This document shows positions 45,101 through 53,661 of a DNA stretch of 64,000 nucleotides, piece by piece. Every line of letters starts with the position of its first letter. Position 1 is the first letter of the stretch. The DNA is from Pseudolactococcus insecticola (GTDB taxonomy: Bacteria > Bacillota > Bacilli > Lactobacillales > Streptococcaceae), in assembly GCF_011170065.1 (NCBI RefSeq), contig NZ_BLLH01000011.1, positions 1-64,000 of the forward strand, in the 5' to 3' direction. The position numbers and the translations under genes are program-made. The notes beneath the pieces are model-generated. The model was given only the letters and a program-made list of their open reading frames with translations. It was not told the DNA's origin and searched no databases.

Positions 45101-46229
45101 TAAAACTCAAAACATGGCTTGCTATATAATCACTTTCAGATTGTTTAGTAGCGTCAACTTGAAGAACTGATTTTATATTATCGCCCATGCTATAAACTAA
45201 TGATGATGCTAAGCCAACAGAACCAAAAATAAGCAATACACGAATAATAAACTTGCCGAATACTTTACCAGAACCACGTAAATTTCTTTGACGCATGTAA
45301 GCAAGTGTAATACCACCCAACAAAGCAAAAGCAGAAATTACATAACCAATAGTCTGTAATCCAGCAAAGGCCGTCTGTTTAGCTAACCATGCAAATATAT
45401 CAATCAACATAAAGAAATCAACAATCTTGCCAACTACAGTGTTATATACATCACTATAAGCACCTAATAACGAACTGTCGTTACTATTCCACTTTTCGAG
45501 TTTATCAATATCTCCTTTTGTAAGCTCTTGACCACTGGTTATTTTATCTTTAAATTGGCCAATGCTATAATAGTTGTTAAAAGCCGACGTCCCACTTTTA
45601 GCATCTAAATCATCAAGAAAAGATTTATCATAGACAACTACCGAATCACCTTTCTCAGCACCTGCTGTTGAATTGGTAACAATTTTCCCCTTTGTTTGAC
45701 TATTTTTAGTAGCTGTTACAGAACTTATATTACCAATTAAAGAACCTGCACGAGAAGTCACCGATGATGGATTTGTTCTTGCTTGTGATGAATCTCCTGC
45801 ATCCGCTAAATAAGCAGACAAGTTTGTCTTAAATAAAGCAGCATTTTTCGCTTGATCAGGATCACTTGTATCACTTGGAACAAAACTACTACCTTGTCCG
45901 ACTGCTGAAGAAAGAAACGCTGACACAAACGAAAAATCTGTTTGCCCATTGACATCACTTTCCGCAGATGAACTAGAAGTATCAACTGTTGAGGTATCTG
46001 TTGTAGAGGTGTCTGTATCAGCAAATACATGAGTTGCACTACTAGCACCTGCAAGACTAGCTAATAGCACAACTGACAACAAAGTTTTACTAATTATTGT
46101 TTTACACGTTTTGCTTTTTTTATATTTTATTGTTTTATTATTTGTGTAATTTATTATTTCTTTATTTTTATATTTTACTATTCCAGCATTTTTATATTTG
46201 AAAATTTTTTTATTTTGTGATTCTATCAT
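42117..46229 (-). CDS. VirB6/TrbL-like polytopic channel protein with long repeat tail
   Basis: N-terminal Lys/Asn-rich segment (about 1-45) and a signal-type hydrophobic helix (LLSVVLLASLAGASSATHVFA). An extracellular Ser/Thr/Asp region follows. Membrane spans cluster at about residues 270-350, 550-660 and 670-720 (for example LFFGLFLIAVTFIGGWFFV and VIFPLIIIALTVVMFIIL), the VirB6 core. The last 600 residues are soluble, with tandem 33-residue repeats (about 930-1120, period NPNDNVENTLSDQPVG-VDNAI) and a basic end. VirB6 forms part of the inner-membrane channel. It overlaps the VirB4-like gene by 4 bp (ATGA). Confidence 0.8.
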   Translation of the reverse strand: MIESQNKKIFKYKNAGIVKYKNKEIINYTNNKTIKYKKSKTCKTIISKTLLSVVLLASLAGASSATHVFADTDTSTTDTSTVDTSSSSAESDVNGQTDFSFVSAFLSSAVGQGSSFVPSDTSDPDQAKNAALFKTNLSAYLADAGDSSQARTNPSSVTSRAGSLIGNISSVTATKNSQTKGKIVTNSTAGAEKGDSVVVYDKSFLDDLDAKSGTSAFNNYYSIGQFKDKITSGQELTKGDIDKLEKWNSNDSSLLGAYSDVYNTVVGKIVDFFMLIDIFAWLAKQTAFAGLQTIGYVISAFALLGGITLAYMRQRNLRGSGKVFGKFIIRVLLIFGSVGLASSLVYSMGDNIKSVLQVDATKQSESDYIASHVLSFKRYVTESRFNTADIDKNNPTSEQAILKMNQMAWHETDSKQLAADILNDAKNNVSDSSTFTASTIASRFSVSLKDSNSGTSWSRKIFDLDPADTDDFFITNKVTIDGDDPLSITTRSGLVGSTGSDALGSVSNTVSDKGLSPLATYNILSSKFNSDNVEVSNTTANDDLQYAPYYNYADMSVVGMGKIISLFFGLFLIAVTFIGGWFFVQHIAEALAALFKGVLSSILGGIQFISEIVVSFVGFFAIALMGVISANVGAVLYGTLKDILGWFKSDAEQSSGGGLGKRIVSGIYNVILLGPIKWFLETVIFPLIIIALTVVMFIILKKVITTQLEKMTARLLSLGERMSGGIYDNTGSTVVGSLAGAAATSGVSDAAGNVASKAGAGVKQGGKLAAMAVGGVAGAALSRAGNAIDAKVANDNEEKTNQENKANIPNNVGRPTASIPAAGKVDNNDKLKNSALDDMSDEERAKFDSLSPEEQEEFLNGEDAVQASDGSEMAEVNPETEASNNIIDGDNNEIEPVENANDDIDTPEVATDDAIVNDEFDGNTLSSDADNSNLTNDIERGSLNDNVITPLSDQPVGADNNAIVSDNLTNDVENGNPNDNVENTLSDQPVGTVDNAIDSDNSNDVENSNPNDNVDNTFSDQQVGAVDNAIGSDNPNDVETGNPNDNVDNTLSDQPVGAVDNAIGNDNPNDVENGNPNDNVENTLSEQSVGAFDNVIGSDNPNDVENGNPNDDKTDSNGNTINALNQPGSQKVENSNQENGGKTDIAGNTINQNDKDKNPSTARLKDAQESLNKAKQDLKKPISDELSKVQQQPNVGVKDKVVSDATDNKPKTAAERVKSIKDKVGSVATSEPVKKVGRGTLKVASATGSVVKNGIKDSTSDLTGKNFKNNTSNRLAALRSRQAYKDLTDGDPSNDRQALNKLGYGEKSNTSTYDAAFAEAQAYNQQVDSTNSQTVTGDSPKTSLDKTSKKSGKNLQKNRIKEAEENQYFE
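42905..43430. repeat. 99-bp coding tandem repeats in the VirB6-like gene
   Basis: About five to six copies of a 33-codon unit encoding NPNDNVENTLSDQPVG-VDNAI variants. Highly similar at DNA level, so length variation between strains is expected. Confidence 0.8.
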
Positions 46230-48211
46230 TTCACTATCACCTCTTCCGTAAAGATAGTTGCCCGTCCTTTTAAATAAAGAAAATGAACATCATCGTAACC
46301 ATTACCTTTATCAATTTGTGAAATACTAACAAGGCGTTCATTAAGCATTTCTGGGAATGAACGATACTCTAAAATTTCATTTAAAATAGGCTCTGAGAAA
46401 TATCTTGCAAGTGAAACAAACGAGTTCTTCATCATCTTATTGAAATCTTTTTGTTTAATCGCATTTTCAATATCGTTATACTGATAAACGACTTTTATAG
46501 GCGAAAGATTATCAATCCTTCTTCTACCGTTAAATTTGGTAATATAAGTGTCAAGCCATTTAGTGATACGTTCATCATAGAAATCACAGTCGTATAGCAC
46601 TAACGTAAAATGATTATAACGTTCATTGTCAGTATCATCAAATGCAAGCAGCCTTGAGATATAACTCATAATCATAGTTGCAAGACCACCTTTTGAATCA
46701 GCGTTCATAATATTTGCTAAGTCAACTAAGTTAAAAGGGGCTTTCAATTTTTCATCAAGGGAATATGAAGTCTTTTTATCCATATAAGATGACAATTTAG
46801 ATTGAACATCCGAGAAAACGCCGTATAAATCATCAAGTGTTTTAGCTCCTGCAAATTGATTAACATTTGCTGCTTGCCTTTGTTGTGCTAAATATTGAAT
46901 AAAATCTCTAAAAGTATCCACTGTTTCGTGCTCATCTACAATAACACGCAGATCATTCATCATAGCATCAGGATTTTCATTCCATACGTGATTTTGAATA
47001 TAGAAGTTTTTTAATATATTGTTTAGTTCAGTTTCAATTGACGTACTAATCTCGTTTTTCTTTATAAACATTAAAAGACTTTGCAAGATACGCTCAGACC
47101 CTGAATTATAGATTTCTACTGAATCTTTTCGATTACCGAAAAATTCAAAGATATTGATAGGATCTTCTTTAGTACCAATAGTTGTCATTGCATTTTTTAA
47201 ATCAATTCCTTTATATGGATTCTTATGTAGACTAATCGCTTCTACTTTACCACCATCAATAAGATTTGTTTGAATAATTGAATCAACAATGTTATTGGTA
47301 GAATCCATATCCCCAATAACTGTTAAATGTTCTACGTCAGTGAAATCTTCAAGAACTGGCTCATTCATATAATCAAAGTTTCTTGTTCCAAGATATAGAC
47401 CACGGCGAGAGCTTGCAAACGACATCGGAAACAAAGTACTACCCGATATTGTCCTTGAAGACTGTAAACCACCTTCTAAAAAATCGTTGGCAGAACGATT
47501 TAATATAGGAGATATATTTTCAGTTACTTGTCCAAAAACTGGTGTTACAGGTGGTACATTAAATGCAAATTTATACCCTGACTTAAAAGTATTATTGGAT
47601 AAAATCTCTTTAACTAATTTTGAAATAAGTATTTCCAGATTTTCTTTTGAATTAGCTTTAAGTATCAGTCTTAAGTGTCCGTTATAAAACTCTGAATTTC
47701 GTCCCATATCAGCAGTCAGATCGCCTAATGCACCAACTTGTTCTGAGAGCTTAGTCGCATTTGTTTCAGACATATCTGAAGCGTTAAGTGAACCGCTAGA
47801 CTTCTTCAATATCTTACTTAATTTATCATCGGGTACATAATCGTACGATTGTAACAGCGTAAATGACGTATCTGGCGTTGACTTATCAAACCAGTCCCCA
47901 AAGAAATTAAGCATCCAACCTTGTGAGTATGCACCAGATAAATGAACTGAGTACACGCCTACATAAACACCGTTTTTCTTTTGGACTTTATCTTCCTTAA
48001 TTTCAATTTCTTCCGTATTCAAAACTATATCACCAGAATCTGTCGAAAAATCAATTCCTTCAAATATTTCATCAAGCGTCTTTTTGTCAGTTTCTTCTGT
48101 CAGAGAAGAACTATCAAAAACATGATAATAATCTTCACCTATATACACCTTTTTAGTATTATTTTCAGTAATTACGGATTGATTAAGCTTAACTACTTTT
48201 TTTCTTGCCAA
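46226..48211 (-). CDS. VirB4-like protein with degenerate nucleotide-binding motifs
   Basis: The architecture follows VirB4: an N-terminal beta/alpha domain (about 1-270), a GLYLGTRNFDYMNEPV lead-in to the core (about 265-285), then HLTVIGDMDSTNNI where the P-loop should be (about 296-308), a large helical insert, and VLYDCDFYDE (about 539-548) where Walker B (DEAH) should be. The GxxGxGKS sequence is absent and the B motif lacks the catalytic Glu-Ala-His. The protein can therefore hardly hydrolyse ATP by the usual mechanism. The start is TTG. First gene of the P8 operon, coupled to VirB6. Confidence 0.65.
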   Translation of the reverse strand: MARKKVVKLNQSVITENNTKKVYIGEDYYHVFDSSSLTEETDKKTLDEIFEGIDFSTDSGDIVLNTEEIEIKEDKVQKKNGVYVGVYSVHLSGAYSQGWMLNFFGDWFDKSTPDTSFTLLQSYDYVPDDKLSKILKKSSGSLNASDMSETNATKLSEQVGALGDLTADMGRNSEFYNGHLRLILKANSKENLEILISKLVKEILSNNTFKSGYKFAFNVPPVTPVFGQVTENISPILNRSANDFLEGGLQSSRTISGSTLFPMSFASSRRGLYLGTRNFDYMNEPVLEDFTDVEHLTVIGDMDSTNNIVDSIIQTNLIDGGKVEAISLHKNPYKGIDLKNAMTTIGTKEDPINIFEFFGNRKDSVEIYNSGSERILQSLLMFIKKNEISTSIETELNNILKNFYIQNHVWNENPDAMMNDLRVIVDEHETVDTFRDFIQYLAQQRQAANVNQFAGAKTLDDLYGVFSDVQSKLSSYMDKKTSYSLDEKLKAPFNLVDLANIMNADSKGGLATMIMSYISRLLAFDDTDNERYNHFTLVLYDCDFYDERITKWLDTYITKFNGRRRIDNLSPIKVVYQYNDIENAIKQKDFNKMMKNSFVSLARYFSEPILNEILEYRSFPEMLNERLVSISQIDKGNGYDDVHFLYLKGRATIFTEEVIVK

Positions 48212-48247
48212 TTTTTAGTCCATCTTTCCAATTTAATCGTTAAAGCA

Positions 48248-48288
48248 ATTTTAACAAAACGATTAAAAAAATAAAGGCACTTTTAGCC
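48248..48288 (-). promoter_or_regulatory. element promoter P8 (AAAAGTG / TAAAAT)
   Basis: Minus strand GGGCTAAAAGTGCCTTT (box 48284-48278) and TAAAAT (48253-48248), offset 25 bp. The box is the loop of a terminator hairpin. Confidence 0.75.
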
Positions 48289-48295
48289 CTTATTT
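48269..48295 (-). terminator. terminator of the VirD4-like gene, overlapping promoter P8
   Basis: Arms AAATAAGGGC/GCCTTTATTT on the minus strand with one G-T pair, loop TAAAAGT, then a T-run. Confidence 0.7.
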
Positions 48296-48303
48296 TTCAT
48301 GAA

Positions 48304-51300
48304 TCAATCATACAAATTATCAGTGAAATCATCATCTGAATTATCACGCGCATTATACATTTCAACAAACTTTTTGAAAAGTCTACCTTCAAAAATATTC
48401 TTAATGAAATACTTACTGTCAGGATCACTAATAATCGTTAAAAACAAGCCTGTAAATCTAAATACATCCATGTTATTAGCATCATCATCCATCTCGCTCG
48501 TATAATCTTGCAAGCCATCATTATCTGCGTCAACGCTTTCTTTACTTACGCCGTCATAAACGAATGCTTTAGTATTTTTTGCAACATCTTGAGTGTTGAT
48601 GATTTCATCTTTCTCATTGATTTGTCTTGCAATAAGTGTTTCCCCAGCAATAGGCTGAACAACATCTTTTTCATTCTTAAACCAATTTAAATGAGCTGCG
48701 CTCAGTATTTGTTTAGATACTGCATCATCATTAAATGACAAATTGCCATCACTATCCATAATAAAATCACTATCTAAAGAATAGTTATTCTCTTCAAGCA
48801 TTGTCAGATAAGCTAGGCTCAAAACAGAGACAAGATCTGAATCCATTACTGACCCAGTAACAAAGTTTTCAACAATATTAGTATTATAAACATCTTGAAA
48901 AAGTAATACTTGTTCAATAGTAGAATTCATCGCTTCATTAAGAATCTGATCATTCACTTCAAAATCAACTTCATGGTCTTCTTCAAATTCTGTAAGTGTA
49001 GAATGTGATACTTTAGAAATATCTTTATCAGAAATATCTTTCATACCTTTTTCAACATCTATATGAGAATTTTTAACACGAATCCCATACTGCTTCTTAT
49101 AAGTTATAAGAGTTTCTTCACTAAGTCCTTTAACAGCACCCTCTACTACGCCAATAAATAGAAAGTCTGAAATAACAGAACTCATTTTACGAATCAAGCT
49201 AACAGGGTAAAACTCAAGCTCATCCGATTCAAGAGAAACTTTGTTAATCTCATCAACAAATAAATTATATGCAATTTTAAAAGGATCCTCAATACTTTCA
49301 ACTACATCACTACTATCAAGAGATAAAAGAGCAAGTGCATTAGCGTATTTTTGTTTATTTGATTCAGTAGATTCATCTGAAGTTTTATCAACACACAAAC
49401 TAATCGCTGCACTAATAATCTCAGATTTATTATCGTAATTTTTTATTTCATCCAGAAGTACATCTTTAAATTCTTGACTATAAAATGCCTTGAAAAGTTT
49501 TAAGAAATTGATATACAAAGCAAGTGTTTCAATTTTTTTATTCTCATGTATCTTGACAAATCTTTCTCCTTTTTTCGTGTCCTTATATTCTTCAAAGGAT
49601 ACCGCAAAAAGTCCTTGGATATAATAGTAATAATTGATATGACGTTCTTCAATCTTATCTATATCAACAAAACCGTTAAACTCTTCCAAAACACCGTTGT
49701 AAGATTTCAACTTAGATTCAAAGCTTTTAATCTCTTCTTTTAAGTCATTTTCTAAATCAATGAACAAATTGATTTGAAGCATAACTTCTTGAGAATAAAA
49801 AGCGCTGTTTAATGTCTTAATATAGTCGATTGAATAAGCGTTTTGTTCATTATAATAAACAGTAGCATACGGTGCAATCTTATATTGCGCAATTCGTTTT
49901 CTAAAATAAGCGTCCGTATCAAGACGATAACGTGATAAATTAACAGTCCCCTCTTTCGTACGTATCAAAGCACCTGATAGTTTAGGCAACTCAATATTTC
50001 GATCTCTATTGAGTCTAAAGTAGGCAGGGAACATTAATTCATTTCTCGCAACAATTGGGGAAGAACCTGCAATAAGCGAAATCGTATTACCTAATCTACC
50101 TTGAGAGAGATTCAAGAAATCATTTTTTTCAAGAACAGGACGTTCACTTGTTGTCTTAGTATATTGAATCTTACCATCAGACTTATCACTTGGAATCATT
50201 TTCTTAGTATCCATGGTAAGACTTTTTGAATTTACATGACTTTCGTGTTTCGTACCACTTGCTTCTGATAACTGACTAATCAATGCTTTATCGGATGACT
50301 TCATAAACATCGTTACATTGGCATTAGACTGGAGAATTTGCCAAACATCATCTGTGTGCATTTTCTTTATTTGTTGTAAGGCTTGAATTGCAAAAATAAA
50401 GAACTGTTCTTGAGCCAACGCTGCTGTAACATATGTTGGCATTTTTTCAATTCCCTTACCGTCTGCTTGTAAGTTACCATACTCGTTAAAGAAATAATAA
50501 GTTGACGTAAAAGGCTTTTGGTCTTTATCAACGACATAAGACGGTTCGAGTTGAGCATCAATTAACTGAGTCAAAATTGTAATGATTTGTTTTTGGTAAA
50601 TCATCATATGTGGTGGCGTGATTAAATAAATTTGTTTAGGTCTTGTCGTATATCTAACTTTAGTTTTATCAATATAATAAACTTCTTTTTCTTCCATGAC
50701 TGGTTTTAAATTGCCGTTATCTTCACGTATTAACCTTTTAGCATAAGTAGTGTATGTTTTTTTTGAAATAACCTCAAGTACTCCCCCATGATAAAACATA
50801 CGACCATTTTTTATCACATAATTTTCACCACTTAAATCTTTTTTATACTCAAGTGTTAATTTAAAATCAATAGAAAATTTTTCATAACGTTTTTCAGAAG
50901 CTAAATCTTTAACAGATGCTCTAATATATATAGTAGAACTTTCAAATTTCCCACGAATATAATATGACGCCCATGCGTTACCATCTACAATTCCCTCATA
51001 TCCAAACAAAGAATCAGGATACATATCGGTAAATTCTGAATCTCTGTACGCATGCCAAACAACTAAATCTCCAATTAAATCATATGTTTCAAATGCAGAA
51101 AACGAAAACTTAATTGACACCATACGAGGGAACGAAAGGCTTTCTAAATCGAGCGACTGAGAAGGCTTAACAGAGGTCAGACGCATAACAACTGGATCCA
51201 CAAAGAATGATAGGCCTGTTAAAGAAACGCCGTAAACGGACGCTCTCGTCTTCTCAGACGCCATCATTGGAGCTAAAGCGTTATGAGCATTTAAGGCAAA

Positions 51301-52893
51301 CGTTGTAAGCACATTTTCGGGTAGTACATCAATCATACCATCAAACAGAATAGTCATTAAATCGACTTTACCATTTTCAGGAACATTATCTGTTAAAAAT
51401 GTTAAACTAGGATCGTCAGTGAACTTCGAAACTAAATCTGAGATAGCATAATATAAATTAGAAGGTATATCAAATCCCCAAAGTTCATCTATTTTACTAC
51501 TAACAAACTCTTCCGACCAATTGTTTTTACGGCCTTTATAAACAATCAAATTTTCTTCGTTCATATAATAACTAAGCATTTCCAATTTTTGGCGCTTGAA
51601 GATATTATTTGAAGCATCCGTCCAAAATGGATCACTTGAACCGTTTGCTGAAAAAAGTGATTTGCCTACAACTTCCGTTCTTTTAGCAACTTCTTCGTAC
51701 CTACCTGTACGAGTAGATTCAATAGCGGGACCAAATGTGTTATAGCCGTCAGTATTTTCTGGAATCATCAGGTTAAACTGTATAGGTTCATATCCACGAA
51801 CCTCAGCCATTTTAGCATGTTCAACAAGTGCTTCCATTTTAGTATCGTTGATAATAATATTTGGCTTAGATTTTTCACGCATCAATATGTCGATAAAAGG
51901 ATTATTTAAAGTCACATCTTTACCAGAACGACTTGCAGAAATCATTAAAACATGTCCTGGTTCAGAAATACTCGCATAAACACCTGCAGGGCGTCCATGT
52001 TCATAAGTAGGCATTTTCCAATCATCCTTTATTAGCTGTCTTAATGGCATATCTTTTTTAGAAATTTCAAAATCATCTATCTGATAATAATTTCTTTGAG
52101 AATCTGCTACTAAAGCAACATTAAACAAATCATTTCCTAAATCTTCATCAAACATCGGTAAAGTTTTATTTTGAAATAAAGGTTTTTCGTTAAACGAACG
52201 ATCATCAAATCCTGTAACTGAATTAGAAACTCTTTGATTTCCTTCTTCATCAACTAAGATAACATTTCCTTGTTTATTTCTCGCAGGAACATTTACAGTC
52301 ACTTTAACAGGACTCTTTAAATCATTCTTAACCATGAAATGTGCAACAATTGCCGTTACGTGACCTGTGAATTCTACGTTAGCATCAGGCACGAACTTAT
52401 AATCTCGTATAATTTCCCTTGGCAGCATAACGTGCATATCATTTTTGTAATCATTTATATCATCATTACGATTTAATATATTTTTTGTTGCGTTGGTCTT
52501 GTTAAAATAAGCATATGCTATGCCAAAAGTTGTAATTGCCACTAAAAAACTAAAAAGAAGTCTTCTAATTAGGTTGAACTGCATAACCTGACCAGTTTCA
52601 GGATTAACAGCGTGTATCATCCTTAAAATACTATTGATAATTCCTATTAGTATCATAAAAACTAAAAATGCTGTCACTGATAATACTACTGGAAGAAACA
52701 AACTTTTTTCTTGAACAACGTCACGGCTACCTCGGACCAACTGTTGATTATCATAAAAGTCATATAAATCATCTTCGTGTGATTCTTTAAGACGCCTTTG
52801 CTCAAGCAAATCCATAACGCCATTCCCACTTAAGGGATCTACTCTTAACGGATTATCTTTACTATTACTTTTATCTTTATTAAAAAACGCCAT
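48304..52893 (-). CDS. VirD4/TraG-like coupling protein, oversized (1,529 aa)
   Basis: Couples the relaxase-DNA complex to the channel. Two N-terminal membrane spans (about 65-95 and 107-130). Walker A SASRSGKDV at 319-327 has the GK core, but Asp instead of Ser/Thr after the lysine. NIIINDTKMEAL near 350 corresponds to the VirD4 DPKGE block. The recognisable core covers about residues 290-1010. The last 500 residues are helical and acidic without family match. Typical VirD4 proteins have 550-800 residues, so this one is about twice the usual size. Single-gene unit with promoter P9. Confidence 0.8.
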   Translation of the reverse strand: MAFFNKDKSNSKDNPLRVDPLSGNGVMDLLEQRRLKESHEDDLYDFYDNQQLVRGSRDVVQEKSLFLPVVLSVTAFLVFMILIGIINSILRMIHAVNPETGQVMQFNLIRRLLFSFLVAITTFGIAYAYFNKTNATKNILNRNDDINDYKNDMHVMLPREIIRDYKFVPDANVEFTGHVTAIVAHFMVKNDLKSPVKVTVNVPARNKQGNVILVDEEGNQRVSNSVTGFDDRSFNEKPLFQNKTLPMFDEDLGNDLFNVALVADSQRNYYQIDDFEISKKDMPLRQLIKDDWKMPTYEHGRPAGVYASISEPGHVLMISASRSGKDVTLNNPFIDILMREKSKPNIIINDTKMEALVEHAKMAEVRGYEPIQFNLMIPENTDGYNTFGPAIESTRTGRYEEVAKRTEVVGKSLFSANGSSDPFWTDASNNIFKRQKLEMLSYYMNEENLIVYKGRKNNWSEEFVSSKIDELWGFDIPSNLYYAISDLVSKFTDDPSLTFLTDNVPENGKVDLMTILFDGMIDVLPENVLTTFALNAHNALAPMMASEKTRASVYGVSLTGLSFFVDPVVMRLTSVKPSQSLDLESLSFPRMVSIKFSFSAFETYDLIGDLVVWHAYRDSEFTDMYPDSLFGYEGIVDGNAWASYYIRGKFESSTIYIRASVKDLASEKRYEKFSIDFKLTLEYKKDLSGENYVIKNGRMFYHGGVLEVISKKTYTTYAKRLIREDNGNLKPVMEEKEVYYIDKTKVRYTTRPKQIYLITPPHMMIYQKQIITILTQLIDAQLEPSYVVDKDQKPFTSTYYFFNEYGNLQADGKGIEKMPTYVTAALAQEQFFIFAIQALQQIKKMHTDDVWQILQSNANVTMFMKSSDKALISQLSEASGTKHESHVNSKSLTMDTKKMIPSDKSDGKIQYTKTTSERPVLEKNDFLNLSQGRLGNTISLIAGSSPIVARNELMFPAYFRLNRDRNIELPKLSGALIRTKEGTVNLSRYRLDTDAYFRKRIAQYKIAPYATVYYNEQNAYSIDYIKTLNSAFYSQEVMLQINLFIDLENDLKEEIKSFESKLKSYNGVLEEFNGFVDIDKIEERHINYYYYIQGLFAVSFEEYKDTKKGERFVKIHENKKIETLALYINFLKLFKAFYSQEFKDVLLDEIKNYDNKSEIISAAISLCVDKTSDESTESNKQKYANALALLSLDSSDVVESIEDPFKIAYNLFVDEINKVSLESDELEFYPVSLIRKMSSVISDFLFIGVVEGAVKGLSEETLITYKKQYGIRVKNSHIDVEKGMKDISDKDISKVSHSTLTEFEEDHEVDFEVNDQILNEAMNSTIEQVLLFQDVYNTNIVENFVTGSVMDSDLVSVLSLAYLTMLEENNYSLDSDFIMDSDGNLSFNDDAVSKQILSAAHLNWFKNEKDVVQPIAGETLIARQINEKDEIINTQDVAKNTKAFVYDGVSKESVDADNDGLQDYTSEMDDDANNMDVFRFTGLFLTIISDPDSKYFIKNIFEGRLFKKFVEMYNARDNSDDDFTDNLYD

Positions 52894-52922
52894 TTAACAC
52901 CGCCTACTTTTTGATTATCTCA

Positions 52923-52964
52923 ATAATAGCCTAAAACATAGCAAAAAAACAGGCACTTTTAACT
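52923..52964 (-). promoter_or_regulatory. element promoter P9 (AAAAGTG / TATTAT)
   Basis: Minus strand AGTTAAAAGTGCCTGTT (box 52960-52954) and GCTATTATTG (hexamer 52928-52923), offset 26 bp. The GCTATTATTG is identical to that of P1. Confidence 0.78.
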
Positions 52965-52985
52965 ACGTTTTTCACGAAGAAAAAA

Positions 52986-53009
52986 CACTAGCAGTGAATT
53001 TTGCTAGTG
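52986..53009 (-). terminator. terminator of the LPXTG-protein operon, displaced by IS copy 2
   Basis: Arms CACTAGCA/TGCTAGTG with an 8-nt loop, T-run on the minus strand. It lies just beyond the stop of the interrupted 37-residue gene. Confidence 0.75.
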
Positions 53010-53115
53010 CTTTCCCTTTTAGTTTGACTTCACAATATCTCATCGACAATTATTATAGGCGAGCGAAAAACCCCTCATTTCAATGGGGGGATGTAAGCAT
53101 GCACTACACTAATAT

Positions 53116-53562
53116 TTATTTCTTGCTAGCAGGTCGCCCACTCGCTGCTTTTTGGGTTCTTTGGTTTTTAATGTAGTTTGCGACTGTATCTCGTGACATA
53201 TCGCCTAGTGTACTCATGAAATAGCTATTCGACCAAAGATGACCACCCCAGAGCTTTTCTTTAGTTTCAGGAAATGCTGTGAACCATAGGCGTGCTGATG
53301 TGCCCTTGAAAGATTTAACTATACTGGTAGGTGCATATTTAGGTTTGAAACTGATTAACATATGAACATGGTCTGGCATGACTTCCAAATTTTCAATCTT
53401 CACCTCATTGTTTTTTGCAATATCGTAGAGTATTTTTTTCATCTTTAAGACTTGCTCTGGCGTTTTAAAAATAGAACGACGATATTTAGTTACCCAAACT
53501 AGATGAAAATGAAAATTATAAACGTAGCCACGTTCATGAATTGGTTCTCTTTTCTTTGACAA
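53116..53562 (-). CDS. tnpA: TnpA, Y1 HUH transposase of IS200/IS605 (copy 2)
   Basis: 148 residues with HVH in MPDHVHMLISF and the tyrosine in VANYIKNQ, start TTG. It differs from copy 1 at three positions (for example IFKTPE against IFETPE and PETKEK against PETKQK). All recognisable catalytic residues are intact. Confidence 0.93.
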   Translation of the reverse strand: MSKKREPIHERGYVYNFHFHLVWVTKYRRSIFKTPEQVLKMKKILYDIAKNNEVKIENLEVMPDHVHMLISFKPKYAPTSIVKSFKGTSARLWFTAFPETKEKLWGGHLWSNSYFMSTLGDMSRDTVANYIKNQRTQKAASGRPASKK

Positions 53563-53661
53563 ACGTAATCACCTACACGGCATTTTTTAAATGGCATGCG
53601 CTTTCTTTTTGGTTATTATATGATATAATAAAGTATACCATACGAAAGGAGAAAAAAGCAA

